Below, piece by piece: positions 46,183 through 58,058 of a stretch of DNA of 64,000 bases. The notes under the pieces were generated by a model. The model worked only from the letters and a program-made list of their open reading frames with translations. It searched no databases and was not told the DNA's origin. The stretch lies in the NCBI GenBank assembly GCA_018260425.1, contig JAGLBD010000003.1, positions 40,948 to 104,947 on the forward strand. The letters run 5' to 3'. The first letter of the stretch is position 1, and every line of letters starts with the position of its first letter. Both the position numbers and the translations under genes were made by a program. The DNA comes from Pseudogulbenkiania sp. Its GTDB lineage: Bacteria; Pseudomonadota; Gammaproteobacteria; Burkholderiales; Chromobacteriaceae.

Positions 46183-46451
46183 ATCGTCTAAACGCCGTCC
46201 TGCTGTTCATTCTGGTGCTCTGCTCCTGGTCCGTGGTGACCTCGCAGTACGTGTCGCGCAAGCTGTACAGCGACCTGCAAAAAGAGCAGAAGTCCCAGCA
46301 TGACCTGGATGTCGAATATGGACAATTGATGCTGGAACAGAGTACCTGGGGGGCTCACGCGCTGATCGAGAAAGCCGCGGGCACCCGTCTGGGCATGCAT
46401 ACCCCTGATCCTCGCCAGGTTCAGGTGGTGACGCCAAGAGGAGGGACGTGA
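46179..46451 (+). CDS. ftsL: Cell division protein FtsL
   Basis: A 90-residue bitopic septal protein. A short cytoplasmic part precedes one membrane segment ([19 protein letters not shown]) and a periplasmic coiled coil ([25 protein letters not shown]). FtsL joins FtsB and FtsQ to activate FtsWI. The start overlaps the rsmH stop (ATGA); the in-frame ATG 18 nt upstream is inside rsmH. Sequence is poorly conserved in general; position between rsmH and ftsI supports the call. Confidence 0.92.
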   Translation: MNRLNAVLLFILVLCSWSVVTSQYVSRKLYSDLQKEQKSQHDLDVEYGQLMLEQSTWGAHALIEKAAGTRLGMHTPDPRQVQVVTPRGGT

Positions 46452-48193
46452 TGCGCTCCCACCCCTTGAATCAGAGAATTCCCCAAGCCAGCTCCGCCCT
46501 GCGTATGACGCCAGGGCGTGTCCGTTTTGTGCTGGCGGTGATCGGCACGATGTTTCTGGTGTTGGTGGGGCGTGCTGTCTATCTGCAAGTCGTGCAGCAG
46601 GATTTTCTGGTTAATCAGGGCGAGGCACGTTTCCGTCGCGAGATGACGCTGGAGGCCAATCGCGGCCTCGTTACCGACCGCAACGGCGAGCCGCTGGCGA
46701 TCAGTACCCCGGTGCAAACTATTTGGGCCAGTCCGGCCGACATGGAACCGGTAGCGCCGGCCAAGTTGCGCGAACTGGCGCGACTGCTGGAAATGTCGCC
46801 TGAAGAACTGGACAGCAAGCTGGCCGACCGCAAGCGCGAGTTTGTCTATCTCAAGCGCCAGATCAATCCGGAAATCGCCGTCAAGGTCATGGCGCTGGGC
46901 ATTCCCGGTATTGCCAAGCAGCAAGAATATCGCCGCTTTTACCCGGCGGGCGAGATTGTCTCCCACATCATCGGTTTTACCGGCGTGGACGGCAAAGGGC
47001 AGGAAGGTGTTGAACTCGCCCGTGAAAAGATGCTGGCCGGCATCAGCGGTCGTCGCACCGTGCTGAAAGACCGGCGCGGCCAGATCATCGAAGATGTCGC
47101 CGCCATTCAGCCTCCGCATGACGGCCAGACGGTGCAATTGGCCATTGATTACCGCATCCAGTATCTCGCCTACCGGGAGCTAAAGAATGCCGTGGAAGAA
47201 AACAAGGCCCGTGCCGGTGGCGTCGTGGTGCTGGACTCCCACACCGGCGAATTGCTGGCATTGGCCAACTACCCGTCGTTCAACCCCAACAACCGTGTCG
47301 GGGTTACGCCGGAAATGATGCGCAACCGCGCCGTGATCGATTTGTTCGAGCCAGGTTCCACCATGAAGCCGCTGTCGATCGCGATCGCGCTGGAAGAAGG
47401 CAAGGCCAATCGCCATACCGTGCTCGACACGCACAGCTACATGATCGGCCCGGCGCAAATCCGCGACGTGGCGCCGTCGGCTTCGCTGGACATCGAGGGC
47501 ATCATCAAGAAGTCCAGCAACGTCGGTGCCAGCAAGCTGGCGCTGATGGTGCCACCCAAGGATTTCTGGAGTTTTTATGACTCGCTGGGCTTTGGGCATG
47601 GCCCGAATACCGGTTTCCCCGGCGAGGCTTCCGGTCGCTTGCGTGATTACAAAAACTGGCGGCCTATCGAACAGGCCACGATGTCGTTCGGTTATGGCGT
47701 GTCTGTAAGTTTGCTGCAAATGGCGCGGGCCTACACCATTTTTGCCAACGATGGCGTGTTGCTGCCATTGTCGCTCTACAAGTCGCCAACGGTGGCCAGT
47801 GGCCGCCGCGTGCTGAACAGCAAGGCCGCCGAAGACATGCGCGACGTACTGATCGCCAATAGTGGCGAAGGCGGTGGTGCCCAGCAGGGCCGCATCATCG
47901 GCTACAGCATCGGCGGCAAAAGCGGTACCGCCCGCAAACTGGAAGGCCGGACCTATGTTGCCGACAAGCACCGTGCGCTGTTCATGGGATTTGCGCCGGG
48001 CAAGAGTTCCCGCCTCATCGTTGCGGTGATGATCGATGAACCGACGGCCGGTAAATATTACGGTGGTGCCGTGGCGGCACCCGTATTCTCCCGCATTGCC
48101 GGGGGCGCGCTGCGCGTACTGAATGTGCAGCCTGACGAACCGTTCAACAACGCGCTGGTGCCGGAGTCTGTTCCGGTGCCGGTGGATTATTGA
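46451..48193 (+). CDS. ftsI: Penicillin-binding protein 3, septal transpeptidase
   Basis: A 580-residue class B PBP that crosslinks septal peptidoglycan. The membrane anchor is at about 26-42, and the transpeptidase domain has S303-T-M-K306 (SxxK), a KSSN motif (about 353-356) and KSGTA (about 495-499). The ATG at 46451 follows AGGAGG and overlaps the ftsL stop by 1 nt. murE follows at once. Standard dcw order. Confidence 0.96.
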   Translation: MRSHPLNQRIPQASSALRMTPGRVRFVLAVIGTMFLVLVGRAVYLQVVQQDFLVNQGEARFRREMTLEANRGLVTDRNGEPLAISTPVQTIWASPADMEPVAPAKLRELARLLEMSPEELDSKLADRKREFVYLKRQINPEIAVKVMALGIPGIAKQQEYRRFYPAGEIVSHIIGFTGVDGKGQEGVELAREKMLAGISGRRTVLKDRRGQIIEDVAAIQPPHDGQTVQLAIDYRIQYLAYRELKNAVEENKARAGGVVVLDSHTGELLALANYPSFNPNNRVGVTPEMMRNRAVIDLFEPGSTMKPLSIAIALEEGKANRHTVLDTHSYMIGPAQIRDVAPSASLDIEGIIKKSSNVGASKLALMVPPKDFWSFYDSLGFGHGPNTGFPGEASGRLRDYKNWRPIEQATMSFGYGVSVSLLQMARAYTIFANDGVLLPLSLYKSPTVASGRRVLNSKAAEDMRDVLIANSGEGGGAQQGRIIGYSIGGKSGTARKLEGRTYVADKHRALFMGFAPGKSSRLIVAVMIDEPTAGKYYGGAVAAPVFSRIAGGALRVLNVQPDEPFNNALVPESVPVPVDY

Positions 48194-48204
48194 AGAAACA
48201 GGAC

Positions 48205-49698
48205 ATGAAAAGCCGCATGACACCCCTGCCGGACTGGAGTCCGGAGCAGCTGGCAACCCTCGGAATCCCCCTCCGCCGCATGGAGGTGGATAGCCGTCGC
48301 ATTCTTCCGGGCGATGTCTTCATGGCCTTCCCCGGCGGACAGACCGATGGTCGCGACTTCATTCCGATGGCGCTCGAAAAGGGGGCGGTTGGCGTGGTGT
48401 GGGATCCGGCTGACGGGTTCACGTGGAATCCTGCCTGGCAGGTCCCGAATCTGGCGGTGCCGCAATTGCGCGAACGTTCCGGCGAAATTGCCGGATATGT
48501 ACTGGGTTACCCGGGGCGCGACATGGTGATGATCGGCATCACCGGCACCAATGGCAAAACCTCGCTGTCGCACTGGCTGGCCCAGGCGTTTTCCTTGCTG
48601 GAGCAGAAGGCGGCGCTGATCGGCACTGTCGGTAGCGGTTTCTATGGCGAGTTGACCTCCTCGACCCATACCACACCGGATCCAGTGGTGATCCAGCAAA
48701 AGCTGGCGGAATACCGTCGTCAGGGCGCCCATGTCGTGACCATGGAAGTGTCGTCGCATGCGCTGGACCAGGGGCGTGCCAATGGTGTGCCGTTTGGTAC
48801 GGCGCTGTTCACCAACCTGACCCGCGACCATCTCGACTATCACGGCACCATGGAAGCCTACGGCGAAGCCAAGGCGCGCCTGTTCCACTGGGAAGGCCTG
48901 CGTCATGCCGTCATCAATGTCGACGATGCCTTCGGCGCGCATTTGGCCGGTACGCTGGATGCCTCGGTTCAAGTAGTGACCTACGGTCTGAACGGTGGCG
49001 ATGTGCGCCCGCTGTCCTTGCTGGCCTCCCTCGACGGATTGTCGATGCGGGTTGCCACGCCGTGGGGCGAGGTGGATATCCGCTCGTCGCTGCTGGGACA
49101 TTTCAACGCCTCCAACCTGCTGGCCTGTCTGGCCACCTTGTGTGTCAACGGTATCTCATTGGCTGATGCCGCCCGGGTTCTGGCGATGATACAGCCGGCG
49201 CGCGGTCGTATGCAGCGCATCGGTGGCGCACATGAGCCGCTGGTGGTGATCGATTACGCCCACACTCCCGATTCGCTGGAAAAGGCCCTGGAAACCCTCG
49301 GCGCCATTCGTCCGCAGGGCAGCCGGTTGTTCTGTGTCTTTGGCTGCGGTGGTGACCGCGATGCCGGCAAGCGCCCGATGATGGGTGAAATCGCCGCGCG
49401 TCTGGCCGATGTGCCGGTGGTGACCAGCGACAACCCGCGCAGTGAAGCGCCTGCCGCCATCATCGACCAGATCGTGGCCGGCATGCAGGGCACCAATCCC
49501 ATGGTCGAAATGGATCGGGAAGCCGCGATCCATCAGGCGATCGGTGCTGCCCTTGCCGGCGACATCGTACTGATCGCCGGCAAGGGGCATGAAGAATATC
49601 AGGACATCAATGGCGTGAAGCGCCCGTTCTCGGATTTCCGGGTGGCGGAAGAAGCGTTGACCGTCTGGGGGAGGGCACACGATGCTGACGCTCTCTGA
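48205..49698 (+). CDS. murE: UDP-MurNAc-L-Ala-D-Glu:meso-DAP ligase
   Basis: A 497-residue Mur ligase that adds the third residue of the stem peptide. ATP-binding GITGTNGKTSLSHW, NLTRDHLDYHGTMEAY and VVTSDNPRSEAP are visible; DNPR is the meso-DAP specificity motif. The ATG at 48205 is preferred over a TTG at 48190. It overlaps murF by 17 nt. Confidence 0.95.
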   Translation: MKSRMTPLPDWSPEQLATLGIPLRRMEVDSRRILPGDVFMAFPGGQTDGRDFIPMALEKGAVGVVWDPADGFTWNPAWQVPNLAVPQLRERSGEIAGYVLGYPGRDMVMIGITGTNGKTSLSHWLAQAFSLLEQKAALIGTVGSGFYGELTSSTHTTPDPVVIQQKLAEYRRQGAHVVTMEVSSHALDQGRANGVPFGTALFTNLTRDHLDYHGTMEAYGEAKARLFHWEGLRHAVINVDDAFGAHLAGTLDASVQVVTYGLNGGDVRPLSLLASLDGLSMRVATPWGEVDIRSSLLGHFNASNLLACLATLCVNGISLADAARVLAMIQPARGRMQRIGGAHEPLVVIDYAHTPDSLEKALETLGAIRPQGSRLFCVFGCGGDRDAGKRPMMGEIAARLADVPVVTSDNPRSEAPAAIIDQIVAGMQGTNPMVEMDREAAIHQAIGAALAGDIVLIAGKGHEEYQDINGVKRPFSDFRVAEEALTVWGRAHDADAL

Positions 49699-51043
49699 GG
49701 TTTCGAGCTTGACCGGCGGACGCCTGTCCGGTACTGACCTGACCATCGCGCGGGTGGTGACCGACAGTCGCGCCGTACGTCCGGGCGATCTGTTCGTGGC
49801 GCTGAAGGGCGAACGTTTCGACGCGCATGACTTCGTGGCCGGCGCTCTGGAGCAAGGCGCTTCCGCTGCCCTCGTCAACGAAGGTTTTGCATTACCCGGT
49901 GCCAATCTGGTGTCGGTTGACGATACCCGTCTGGCGCTGGGGCGTCTTGCCGCCGGTTGGCGTACACGCTTCGACATTCCGCTGGTGGGCATCACCGGCT
50001 CGAATGGCAAGACCACCGTCAAGGAAATGCTCGCGGCCGTGTTGCGCCATGTGGCCGGTCAGGAGGCCGTTCTGGCAACGCGTGGCAACCTGAACAACGA
50101 CATCGGCTTGCCGATGACCCTGCTGGAGCTCAACGACTCGCACCGCTATGCGGTAATCGAGATGGGGATGAACCACCCGGGGGAAATTGATTACCTGACT
50201 CGTATTGCCCGCCCGGATGCCGTGGTGGTGAACAATGCGATGCGCGCCCACCTGGGGGGCTTCGACAGTGTTGAAGGCATTGCCCGCGCCAAGGCCGAGA
50301 TTTTTGCCGGCCTGAGTGACCGCGGTAGCGCCGTGATCAACCTGGATGATGCCAATGCTGCGCTGTTTGCCCGCGAGGCGGCCGGCCACACCTGCTTGAC
50401 CTTCGGGCTGGACCAGGGCGATGTGAGCGCCCGCGATGTCGCGTTGGGTGAGACGGAGAGTCGTTTCACCCTGCTGACGCCTGCCGGGCAAGCCGAAGTC
50501 TGCTTGCCGGCTGCCGGCGCACACAATGTCCGCAACGCTTTGGCGGCGGCGGCACTGGCTCACGCACTGGGCGTAGACTGCGCGGCGATTGCTGCCGGTC
50601 TGGGAAGCTTTGCAGGGGTCAAGGGACGCTTGATGCGAGTCCGGGCCGTGAACGGCGCCACGGTCATCGACGATACCTACAACGCCAACCCCGACTCGAT
50701 GAAAGCCGGGCTGGATGTGCTGGTGCGGAGTAGCGCGCCGCGGTTGTTCGTGATGGGCGACATCGGTGAACTGGGTGACGGTGCACCGGCCCTGCACGCC
50801 GAAGTGGGTGAGCATGCCCGCCGCGTCGGCATCGAGTCGTTGGCGACGCTGGGCGAATTGAGTGCCAATGCGGCCAGGGCGTTCGGCCCGGGCGCAACGA
50901 GTTTTGACACGCTGGAGGACTTGCTCCGCTGGCTGGATGATCATGTGACCGCCGACACCACGGTATTGGTGAAGGGGTCGCGCTTCATGCGCATGGAACG
51001 CGTGGTGGAGCATTTGAGCGGTAAACGCAAAGAGGGAGTGTAA
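49682..51043 (+). CDS. murF: UDP-MurNAc-tripeptide:D-Ala-D-Ala ligase
   Basis: A 453-residue Mur ligase that adds the D-Ala-D-Ala dipeptide. The ATP site is [35 protein letters not shown] and [16 protein letters not shown] are family motifs. It overlaps the murE end and is followed after 1 nt by mraY with AGAGGGAG upstream of the GTG. Confidence 0.96.
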   Translation: MLTLSEVSSLTGGRLSGTDLTIARVVTDSRAVRPGDLFVALKGERFDAHDFVAGALEQGASAALVNEGFALPGANLVSVDDTRLALGRLAAGWRTRFDIPLVGITGSNGKTTVKEMLAAVLRHVAGQEAVLATRGNLNNDIGLPMTLLELNDSHRYAVIEMGMNHPGEIDYLTRIARPDAVVVNNAMRAHLGGFDSVEGIARAKAEIFAGLSDRGSAVINLDDANAALFAREAAGHTCLTFGLDQGDVSARDVALGETESRFTLLTPAGQAEVCLPAAGAHNVRNALAAAALAHALGVDCAAIAAGLGSFAGVKGRLMRVRAVNGATVIDDTYNANPDSMKAGLDVLVRSSAPRLFVMGDIGELGDGAPALHAEVGEHARRVGIESLATLGELSANAARAFGPGATSFDTLEDLLRWLDDHVTADTTVLVKGSRFMRMERVVEHLSGKRKEGV

Positions 51044-51044
51044 C

Positions 51045-52130
51045 GTGCTTGTCTGGTTGGCCGAATGGCTTGCTCATCATATCCGAGCTTTCAACGTCTT
51101 TAACTATGTGACGTTGCGAGCGGTACTGGCGTCGCTGACGGCGCTGGGCATCTCCCTTGCCATGGGCCCCTGGGTTATTCGCAAACTGACCGAGCTGAAA
51201 GTCGGTCAGGCGGTGCGCTCCGACGGTCCGCAAACCCATCTGGTCAAGACCGGAACACCGACCATGGGCGGGACACTGATCCTGCTGGCGATCGGCATCA
51301 CCGTGCTGTTGTGGGCCGACTTGCGCAACAAGTATGTCTGGTTGCTGTTGGGCGTGTTGTTCGGCACCGGCGCAATCGGTTTTTATGATGACTGGCGCAA
51401 GGTGGTGTATCGCGATCCGAAAGGTCTGTCGGCACGCGGCAAGATGTTCTGGCAGTCGGCCATCGCCATCGCGACCGGCGTGTTTCTGGTGGGTACCGCC
51501 AGTTTGCCGGCCTCGACCGAGTTCATCGTGCCGTTCTTCAAGAACGTGGTGTATCCGTTCGGGGCGCTGGGCTTCTGTGTACTGACCTACCTCGTGATCG
51601 TCGGTACCTCCAACGCCGTCAACCTGACCGATGGTCTGGACGGACTTGCCGCTCTGCCGATCGTGCTGGTTTCGGGCGCGTTGGCCATCTTTGCCTATAT
51701 CGCCGGTCACGCGGTGTTTTCCCGTTATCTCGGGCTGCCGTTCATTCCGGGGGCTCACGAGGTCGCGGTGTTCTGCGCGGCGGTGTGCGGTGCCTGTCTG
51801 GGCTTCTTGTGGTTCAACGCGTATCCGGCACAGGTGTTCATGGGTGATGTCGGCGCGCTGGCGCTGGGCGCGGCACTGGGTGCGGTTGCGGTGATTGTCC
51901 GGCAGGAAATCGTGCTGTTCATCATGGGTGGCCTGTTCGTGATCGAAGCACTGTCGGTGATGATTCAGGTGACGTCGTTCAAGCTTACCGGCAAGCGGGT
52001 GTTCCGCATGGCGCCGCTGCATCACCATTACGAATTGAAGGGCTGGAAGGAAACCCAGGTGGTGGTTCGCTTCTGGATCATCACCATCATGCTGGTGCTG
52101 GCAGGTTTGTCCACCATCAAGCTGCGCTGA
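51045..52130 (+). CDS. mraY: Phospho-MurNAc-pentapeptide transferase
   Basis: A 361-residue polytopic membrane enzyme that attaches MurNAc-pentapeptide phosphate to undecaprenyl phosphate, making lipid I. About ten membrane segments; KTGTPTMGG near residue 68, [10 protein letters not shown] near 191, and [13 protein letters not shown] near 322 hold the catalytic Asp and His residues. It uses a GTG start with a good Shine-Dalgarno. The length equals E. coli MraY (360). Confidence 0.97.
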   Translation: MLVWLAEWLAHHIRAFNVFNYVTLRAVLASLTALGISLAMGPWVIRKLTELKVGQAVRSDGPQTHLVKTGTPTMGGTLILLAIGITVLLWADLRNKYVWLLLGVLFGTGAIGFYDDWRKVVYRDPKGLSARGKMFWQSAIAIATGVFLVGTASLPASTEFIVPFFKNVVYPFGALGFCVLTYLVIVGTSNAVNLTDGLDGLAALPIVLVSGALAIFAYIAGHAVFSRYLGLPFIPGAHEVAVFCAAVCGACLGFLWFNAYPAQVFMGDVGALALGAALGAVAVIVRQEIVLFIMGGLFVIEALSVMIQVTSFKLTGKRVFRMAPLHHHYELKGWKETQVVVRFWIITIMLVLAGLSTIKLR

Positions 52131-52141
52131 GGAACGATACG

Positions 52142-53506
52142 ATGGATTTCGCCAATCGTCACATTGTGGTCGTCGGCCTGGGAGACACCGGGCTGGCAAC
52201 GTCGCGCTGGCTTGCCGCGCACGGGGCCCGCGTGACCGTTGCCGACAGCCGGGAAGTGCCTCCGAATCTGGATCGTTTTCAGGCGGCGCTGCCCGGTGTC
52301 GATCTGCTGCTTGGCCCGTTTGACGAGTTGACCTTTGCCCATGCCGATCTGGTGGTTGCCAGCCCCGGTGTGCCACTGTCGACCCCGGCATTGGCCGCCT
52401 TCCGCCGTCGTGGCGGCGAGGTCGTCGGCGATGTCGAGCTGCTGGCGCGTGCCATTGCCGGCTCCGGCAGCAAGGTGATCGCCATCAGCGGTTCGAATGG
52501 CAAGACCACCGTAACGTCGCTGGTCGGGCATCTGTGCCAGAGCGCCGGCCTGGATACGGTGGTGGCTGGCAATATCGGCCTGCCGGTGCTTGAAGCACTG
52601 GCAGAACGCGAAGCGACCGGCAAGGTTCCCGACGTCTGGGTGCTGGAGTTGTCCAGCTTCCAGCTGGAAACCACCTTCAGCCTGAATGCCGATGCGGCAA
52701 CGGTGCTGAACATCTCCGAAGATCATCTGGATCGTTACGCGGACTTGCTGGACTACGCGCATGCCAAGACCGCCGTCTTCAATGGCAGCGGCACCCAGGT
52801 GCTGAACCGGGACGACGCGCTGGTACGTGCGATGGTTAGACCGGGGCACCGTCACCGCTGGTTCTCCCTGAACGGCGCGGCAGACTACAGCGTGCTGGAG
52901 AGTGATGGAGCACATTGGCTGGCGGCGGACGGTAACGCCGTGTTGCCGGTCGCGAAGCTTCAGCTGGAAGGCCTGCACAATGCCGCCAATGCTCTGGCCG
53001 CTCTGGCGCTGTGCGAAGCGCTGGGTATCGGTCGCGAGACCTTGCTGGAAGGATTGACCACCTTCAAGGGCTTGCCGCACCGGGTAGAAAAAGTCGGAAA
53101 CGTCGGCGGCGTGGTGTTCATCGATGACTCGAAGGGGACCAATGTCGGCGCGACCGAAGCGGCGCTGAACGGCATGACCCGTCCGGTGGTGTTGATTGCC
53201 GGTGGCGATGGCAAGGGGCAGGACTTCGCCCCCTTGTTGCCTGCGTGCCGCCGGATTGCCCGTGCCGTAGTGCTGATCGGCCGCGACGCCGACAAGATTG
53301 CCGGCGCGCTTGGCGATGCCTTGCCGGTGGAGCATTGCGCCACCTTGCAGGAAGCGACACGCCGTGCGGCGGCGCTGGCACGTCCGGGTGATGTGGTGTT
53401 GCTGTCGCCGGCCTGTGCCAGTCTGGACATGTTCCGTAATTATGCACACCGCGCCGAGGTGTTCATTGCCGAGGTGAACGAGTTGGCCCGGGAGGCCTCG
53501 CTGTGA
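52142..53506 (+). CDS. murD: UDP-MurNAc-L-alanine:D-glutamate ligase
   Basis: A 454-residue Mur ligase that adds D-Glu. [17 protein letters not shown] at the N-terminus, the ATP site [28 protein letters not shown] and [17 protein letters not shown] are family hallmarks. GAGGAACGATACG precedes the ATG. ftsW begins within its stop (GTGA). Confidence 0.96.
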   Translation: MDFANRHIVVVGLGDTGLATSRWLAAHGARVTVADSREVPPNLDRFQAALPGVDLLLGPFDELTFAHADLVVASPGVPLSTPALAAFRRRGGEVVGDVELLARAIAGSGSKVIAISGSNGKTTVTSLVGHLCQSAGLDTVVAGNIGLPVLEALAEREATGKVPDVWVLELSSFQLETTFSLNADAATVLNISEDHLDRYADLLDYAHAKTAVFNGSGTQVLNRDDALVRAMVRPGHRHRWFSLNGAADYSVLESDGAHWLAADGNAVLPVAKLQLEGLHNAANALAALALCEALGIGRETLLEGLTTFKGLPHRVEKVGNVGGVVFIDDSKGTNVGATEAALNGMTRPVVLIAGGDGKGQDFAPLLPACRRIARAVVLIGRDADKIAGALGDALPVEHCATLQEATRRAAALARPGDVVLLSPACASLDMFRNYAHRAEVFIAEVNELAREASL

Positions 53507-54660
53507 TCGTGCACGGACCACGCCGCTACGCTGCGATCGCGCCGATCGATGAGGCTTTGTCCTGGGCGCTGGCACTATTGCTGTCGATCAGTCTGGTCAT
53601 GGTGTACTCGGCATCGATTGCCTATGCCGAGGGCGATGCGGCGACACAGAACCGTTACTACTACCTGATCCGGCATGTGATTTTCATGTCGATCGGACTG
53701 TTGGCCGGCTATGCCGCGTTTCAGGTGCCGACCCGGATCTGGCAGAAGTACTCGGGAAAACTGTTCCTGATCGGTCTGGTGCTGCTGTTGTTGGTGCTGA
53801 TCCCCGGCATTGGCCGGGTGGTGAATGGTTCGCGACGCTGGATTTCCTTGTTCGTGCTTAACCTGCAGCCTTCGGAAGTGATGAAGTTTGCCACGGTGCT
53901 GTACGCCGCCGATTACACGGTGCGCAAGTCGCACCTGCTGCACAGCATCAAGGAGGGTTTCGCCCCGATGTTCGCGGCAATGATCGTGGTGGGCTTCCTG
54001 CTGCTGCGCGAGCCGGACTTCGGCGCCCTGATGGTGGTGCTGAGCATTGCGATGGGCCTGTTGTTTCTGGGCGGCATCAATATGCGAATCTTTTCCGGGC
54101 TGGCGGTGATGGCGGCAGTGGCTGTGACCTTGCTGATCATCTCGTCGCCCTACCGTCTCAAGCGGGTGCTGGGTTTCATGGACCCCTGGGATGATCCGTT
54201 CGGCAAAGGGTATCAGCTGTCCCACTCGCTGATTGCCATCGGACGGGGTGAATGGTTCGGCGTTGGACTGGGCGGCAGTGTGGAGAAGTTGTTTTACCTG
54301 CCCGAGGCACATACCGACTTTATTCTCGCGGTGATTGCCGAGGAGTTTGGTTTTACCGGGATTTGCATCCTGATCGGCTTGTATGCCTGGATCGTGCGGC
54401 GCGCCTTCCACATCGGTGTCGAGTCGAAAAAGCTGGAGCGTTACTATCAGGCGCTGGTTGCCCAGGGACTGGGAATCTGGTTGGGTGTGCAGGCATTTTT
54501 CAACATCGGTGTGAATATGGGTGTGCTGCCGACCAAAGGCCTGACCCTGCCGCTGATGTCGTTTGGTGGTTCGGCCATGTTGATGAATTTGATTGCCATG
54601 GCCGTCCTGCTGCGGGTGGATTACGAAAATCGCCGCATCATGCGCGGCTACAAGGTTTGA
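53503..54660 (+). CDS. ftsW: Septal SEDS glycosyltransferase FtsW
   Basis: A 385-residue SEDS membrane protein that polymerises septal glycan with FtsI. About ten membrane segments; [70 protein letters not shown] region, and [13 protein letters not shown] are typical motifs. The start is GTG overlapping the murD stop. It is paralogous to rodA at 31-32 kb. Confidence 0.95.
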   Translation: MIVHGPRRYAAIAPIDEALSWALALLLSISLVMVYSASIAYAEGDAATQNRYYYLIRHVIFMSIGLLAGYAAFQVPTRIWQKYSGKLFLIGLVLLLLVLIPGIGRVVNGSRRWISLFVLNLQPSEVMKFATVLYAADYTVRKSHLLHSIKEGFAPMFAAMIVVGFLLLREPDFGALMVVLSIAMGLLFLGGINMRIFSGLAVMAAVAVTLLIISSPYRLKRVLGFMDPWDDPFGKGYQLSHSLIAIGRGEWFGVGLGGSVEKLFYLPEAHTDFILAVIAEEFGFTGICILIGLYAWIVRRAFHIGVESKKLERYYQALVAQGLGIWLGVQAFFNIGVNMGVLPTKGLTLPLMSFGGSAMLMNLIAMAVLLRVDYENRRIMRGYKV

Positions 54661-54664
54661 GGAT

Positions 54665-55738
54665 ATGACACGCAAAACCGTGATGATCATGGCTGGTGGC
54701 ACCGGGGGACACATTTTCCCGGGGCTGGCGGTTGCCCGCGAACTCGAAGAACGAGGTTGGGGGGTGATCTGGCTGGGGGCCGAGGGCGGTATGGAAACAC
54801 GCCTGGTGCCACAGCACGGCTATGCCATTGAAACATTGCGCATCGCCGGTATGCGTGGCAATGGACTGAAACGCTGGCTATCCCTGCCATGGATGATGGC
54901 GCGCGCCTTGTGGCGCACCGCAGCCGTGCTGCGCCGTCACCAGCCGGCGTTGGCGATCGGCTTTGGTGGCTATACCGGCTTCCCCGGCGGGCTGATGGCG
55001 CGTTTGACCGGCCGCCCGCTGGTAATTCATGAACAAAACTCGGTGGCCGGCCTGACCAATCGCCTGCTGTCGCACATCGCTAACCGGACCTTGTTCGCCT
55101 TCCCGGCCGCCTTCCCTTGCCAAAGCGGCATGGTGGGCAATCCGGTGCGCAGCGAGATCGCGGCCTTGCCGGCTCCCGAGCTGCGCTTTGCCGGCCGCAG
55201 CGGACCGATCCGCCTGCTGGTGGTGGGGGGCAGTCTGGGCGCACGGGTATTCAATACCTTGTTGCCCGAAGCGCTGGCCTTGATCCCGGCCGAAGAGCGC
55301 CCGTTGGTGGTGCATCAGGCGGGGGCGCGCGAAATCGATGCCTTGAAAGAAAACTATCGTCAGGCCGCTGTTGATGCTGATTGCCTGGCTTTTATTGATG
55401 ATATGGCGGCTCGTTATGCCGAGGCCGATCTGGTGCTATGCCGTGCCGGCGCCTTGACGGTGGCAGAACTGGCCGCAGCGGGACTCGGCAGCATTTTGGT
55501 GCCGTATCCGCATGCGGTGGATGATCACCAAACCGGTAATGCCAGTTATCTGGCGGACCAAGGCGCCGCCCGCCTGGTACCGCAAAGCGTGCTGACAGCG
55601 GCCGGTCTTGCCGATCTCCTGAAAACCTTGTCGCGCGACGAGTGCCTGCAAATGGCCCGGCGCGCCCGGCGCCTTGCCATTCCTGACGCTGCCCGCCGGG
55701 TAGCCGATGAATGCGAAGCACTGATTGGATTGAAATGA
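54665..55738 (+). CDS. murG: UDP-GlcNAc:lipid I GlcNAc transferase
   Basis: A 357-residue peripheral membrane glycosyltransferase (GT-B fold) that makes lipid [16 protein letters not shown] near the N-terminus, [24 protein letters not shown] and [15 protein letters not shown] show both half-sites. The ATG at 54665 follows GAGG; the upstream frame is inside ftsW. Its stop overlaps murC (ATGA). Confidence 0.96.
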   Translation: MTRKTVMIMAGGTGGHIFPGLAVARELEERGWGVIWLGAEGGMETRLVPQHGYAIETLRIAGMRGNGLKRWLSLPWMMARALWRTAAVLRRHQPALAIGFGGYTGFPGGLMARLTGRPLVIHEQNSVAGLTNRLLSHIANRTLFAFPAAFPCQSGMVGNPVRSEIAALPAPELRFAGRSGPIRLLVVGGSLGARVFNTLLPEALALIPAEERPLVVHQAGAREIDALKENYRQAAVDADCLAFIDDMAARYAEADLVLCRAGALTVAELAAAGLGSILVPYPHAVDDHQTGNASYLADQGAARLVPQSVLTAAGLADLLKTLSRDECLQMARRARRLAIPDAARRVADECEALIGLK

Positions 55739-57150
55739 AACACAGAGTCAAACATATCCATTTTGTTGGTATCGGGGGTGTCGGCATGTGCGGCATCGCC
55801 GAGGTGTTGCTGAGCCTCGGTTACACCGTATCCGGTACCGACATGGCCGATACGGCCACAACGCGCCGCCTGATGGATCTGGGGGCCCGGGTCTTTTTCG
55901 GCCACGATGCCACCTATATGGAAGGCGCCGACGTGGTGGTGACCTCCACGGCGGTCAAGGCGGACAACCCGGAAGTGATGGAAGCCAAACAACGCCATAT
56001 TCCGGTGATCCCGCGTGCCATGATGTTGGCGGAGTTGATGCGCTTCAAGCAAGGCATCGCCATTGCCGGAACCCATGGCAAAACCACGACGACCAGTCTG
56101 GTTTCGTCGGTATTGGCGGCAGCAGGGCTCGATCCGACCTTCGTGATCGGCGGCCGTCTGACCGCAGCCGGGACCAATGCCCGGCTTGGTCAGGGCGAGT
56201 TTCTGGTGGCCGAGGCCGACGAGTCGGATGCGTCCTTCCTGCATCTGACACCGGTGATGGCCGTCGTGACCAATATCGATGCTGACCACATGGATACCTA
56301 CGAGCACAGTTTCGACAAGCTCAAGCAGGCCTTTGTCGACTTTGCCCATCGCCTGCCGTTTTACGGCCGTGCGGTGTTGTGTGTCGATGATCCCAATGTG
56401 CGTGAAATCCGCTCGCGTATTTCCAAGCCGGTCACGACCTATGGTCTGGATGAGTCGGCTGATATCTATGCCGAAAACATTGTGGCCGACGCCGGGCGCA
56501 TGCGCTTCGACGTCGTTGCGCAAAATGGCTGGAATATCCGCTTCCCGGTGGTGCTGAACATGCCGGGGCGTCACAACGTCTTGAATGCGTTGTCGGCGAT
56601 TGCCATCGGCCTGGAGTGCGGTGCCGATATCGAGTCGATCCAGAAGGGCCTGGCGGAGTTTGCCGGAGTGGGGCGTCGTTTCCAGCGTTACGGCGATGTT
56701 CCGGCACCGAAGGGTGGAATGTTTACCGTGGTGGACGATTACGGCCACCATCCGGTGGAAATGGCTGCCACGCTGTCTGCGGTGCGTGGCGCATTCCCGG
56801 GACGGCGTCTGGTGCTGGCGTTCCAGCCGCACCGTTTTACCCGTACCCGCGACTTGTTCGAGGACTTTGTCAAGGTGCTCGGTTCGGTCGATGCCCTGAT
56901 TCTCAGCGAAGTCTATGCCGCCGGCGAAACGCCTATTGTGGCGGCCGACGGACGTGCGCTGGCGCGTGCCGTGCGTGTAACCGGCAAGGTAGAACCTCTC
57001 TTTATTGAAAATATCGCCGATTTCCCTGAGGCGATCCTGGCCGCAGTCGAAGACGGCGATGTTCTGGTCACCATGGGTGCCGGCTCGGTGAGTGCGGTGC
57101 CTGCCAAGGTGGTGGCACAGGCCCAGGCAATCACAGGACAACAGCAATGA
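55735..57150 (+). CDS. murC: UDP-MurNAc:L-alanine ligase
   Basis: A 471-residue Mur ligase that adds L-Ala, the first stem residue. [17 protein letters not shown] is the UDP-binding loop, [22 protein letters not shown] the ATP site, [10 protein letters not shown] and [13 protein letters not shown] follow. The start overlaps the murG stop, and ddl starts in its own stop codon (ATGA). Confidence 0.96.
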   Translation: MKHRVKHIHFVGIGGVGMCGIAEVLLSLGYTVSGTDMADTATTRRLMDLGARVFFGHDATYMEGADVVVTSTAVKADNPEVMEAKQRHIPVIPRAMMLAELMRFKQGIAIAGTHGKTTTTSLVSSVLAAAGLDPTFVIGGRLTAAGTNARLGQGEFLVAEADESDASFLHLTPVMAVVTNIDADHMDTYEHSFDKLKQAFVDFAHRLPFYGRAVLCVDDPNVREIRSRISKPVTTYGLDESADIYAENIVADAGRMRFDVVAQNGWNIRFPVVLNMPGRHNVLNALSAIAIGLECGADIESIQKGLAEFAGVGRRFQRYGDVPAPKGGMFTVVDDYGHHPVEMAATLSAVRGAFPGRRLVLAFQPHRFTRTRDLFEDFVKVLGSVDALILSEVYAAGETPIVAADGRALARAVRVTGKVEPLFIENIADFPEAILAAVEDGDVLVTMGAGSVSAVPAKVVAQAQAITGQQQ

Positions 57151-58058
57151 AGCAGTTTGGCAAAGTGGCGGTGTTGATGGGTGGCAGCTCGGCAGAGCGC
57201 GAAGTTTCGCTGATGAGCGGAACCGGGGTGCTTGCCGCCCTGCGCTCCAAAGGCGTGGATGCCCATGCGTTCGATCCGTCCGAGAAACCGCTGGACGCCC
57301 TGAAGAGCGAAGGCTTTAGCTGCGCCTTCATCGCTTTGCACGGTCCGTTCGGCGAAGACGGCACCTTGCAGGGCGTGCTGGAAAACATGGGTTTTCCGTA
57401 CACGGGTCCGGGGGTGATGGCTTCCGCGATCTGCATGGATAAATGGCGTACCAAGCTGCTGTGGAAAGGTGCCGGTTTGCCGGTCCCCGACTTCGTCATG
57501 CTGGACGCAGAAAGTGATTTCGACGCGATCGAACGTCAATTGGGACTGCCGATCTTCGTCAAGCCGGCCACCGAGGGTTCGAGCATCGGCGTCACCAAGG
57601 TGAAAACCCCCGGTGCCTTGCGTGCCGCGTGGGAAGAGGCCGCCAAATACGATCCGCTGGTGATCGCCGAGCGCTACATCGGTGGTGGCGAGTATACCTG
57701 TGCGATGCTGGCCGGTCGTGCGCTGCCGACCATCAAGATCGAACCGGCGACCGAGTTTTACGATTACGACGCGAAATACTTCCGTGATGACACGGTTTAC
57801 CGCTGCCCGGCGGGTTTTACCCCGGAAAAGGAAGCGGAATTACGTGAATTGTGCCGTATTGCCTTCCATGTGCTGGGAGGGCGCGGATGGGGTCGGGTAG
57901 ACTTCCTGATGGATGAAGATGGCAATCCTTATCTGCTGGAAGTGAATACCTCGCCGGGAATGACGAGTCACAGCCTGGTGCCGATGGCTGCCCGTGCCGA
58001 AGGGATGAGTTACGAGGATTTATGCCTCGCCATCCTGGAAATGGCGCATGTGGGATAA
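57147..58058 (+). CDS. ddl: D-alanine-D-alanine ligase
   Basis: A 303-residue ATP-grasp enzyme that makes D-Ala-D-Ala for Mur[32 protein letters not shown] and [17 protein letters not shown] are the substrate- and ATP-binding motifs. It is the B-type ddl usually found in dcw clusters. ftsQ starts 11 nt inside its 3' end. Confidence 0.95.
   Translation: MKQFGKVAVLMGGSSAEREVSLMSGTGVLAALRSKGVDAHAFDPSEKPLDALKSEGFSCAFIALHGPFGEDGTLQGVLENMGFPYTGPGVMASAICMDKWRTKLLWKGAGLPVPDFVMLDAESDFDAIERQLGLPIFVKPATEGSSIGVTKVKTPGALRAAWEEAAKYDPLVIAERYIGGGEYTCAMLAGRALPTIKIEPATEFYDYDAKYFRDDTVYRCPAGFTPEKEAELRELCRIAFHVLGGRGWGRVDFLMDEDGNPYLLEVNTSPGMTSHSLVPMAARAEGMSYEDLCLAILEMAHVG

Noticed and set aside
52028..53575. Open frame on the minus strand (515 codons)
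   Set aside because: Antisense to murD, with no Shine-Dalgarno or motif.
55546..57147. Open frame on the minus strand (533 codons)
   Set aside because: Antisense to murG and murC.
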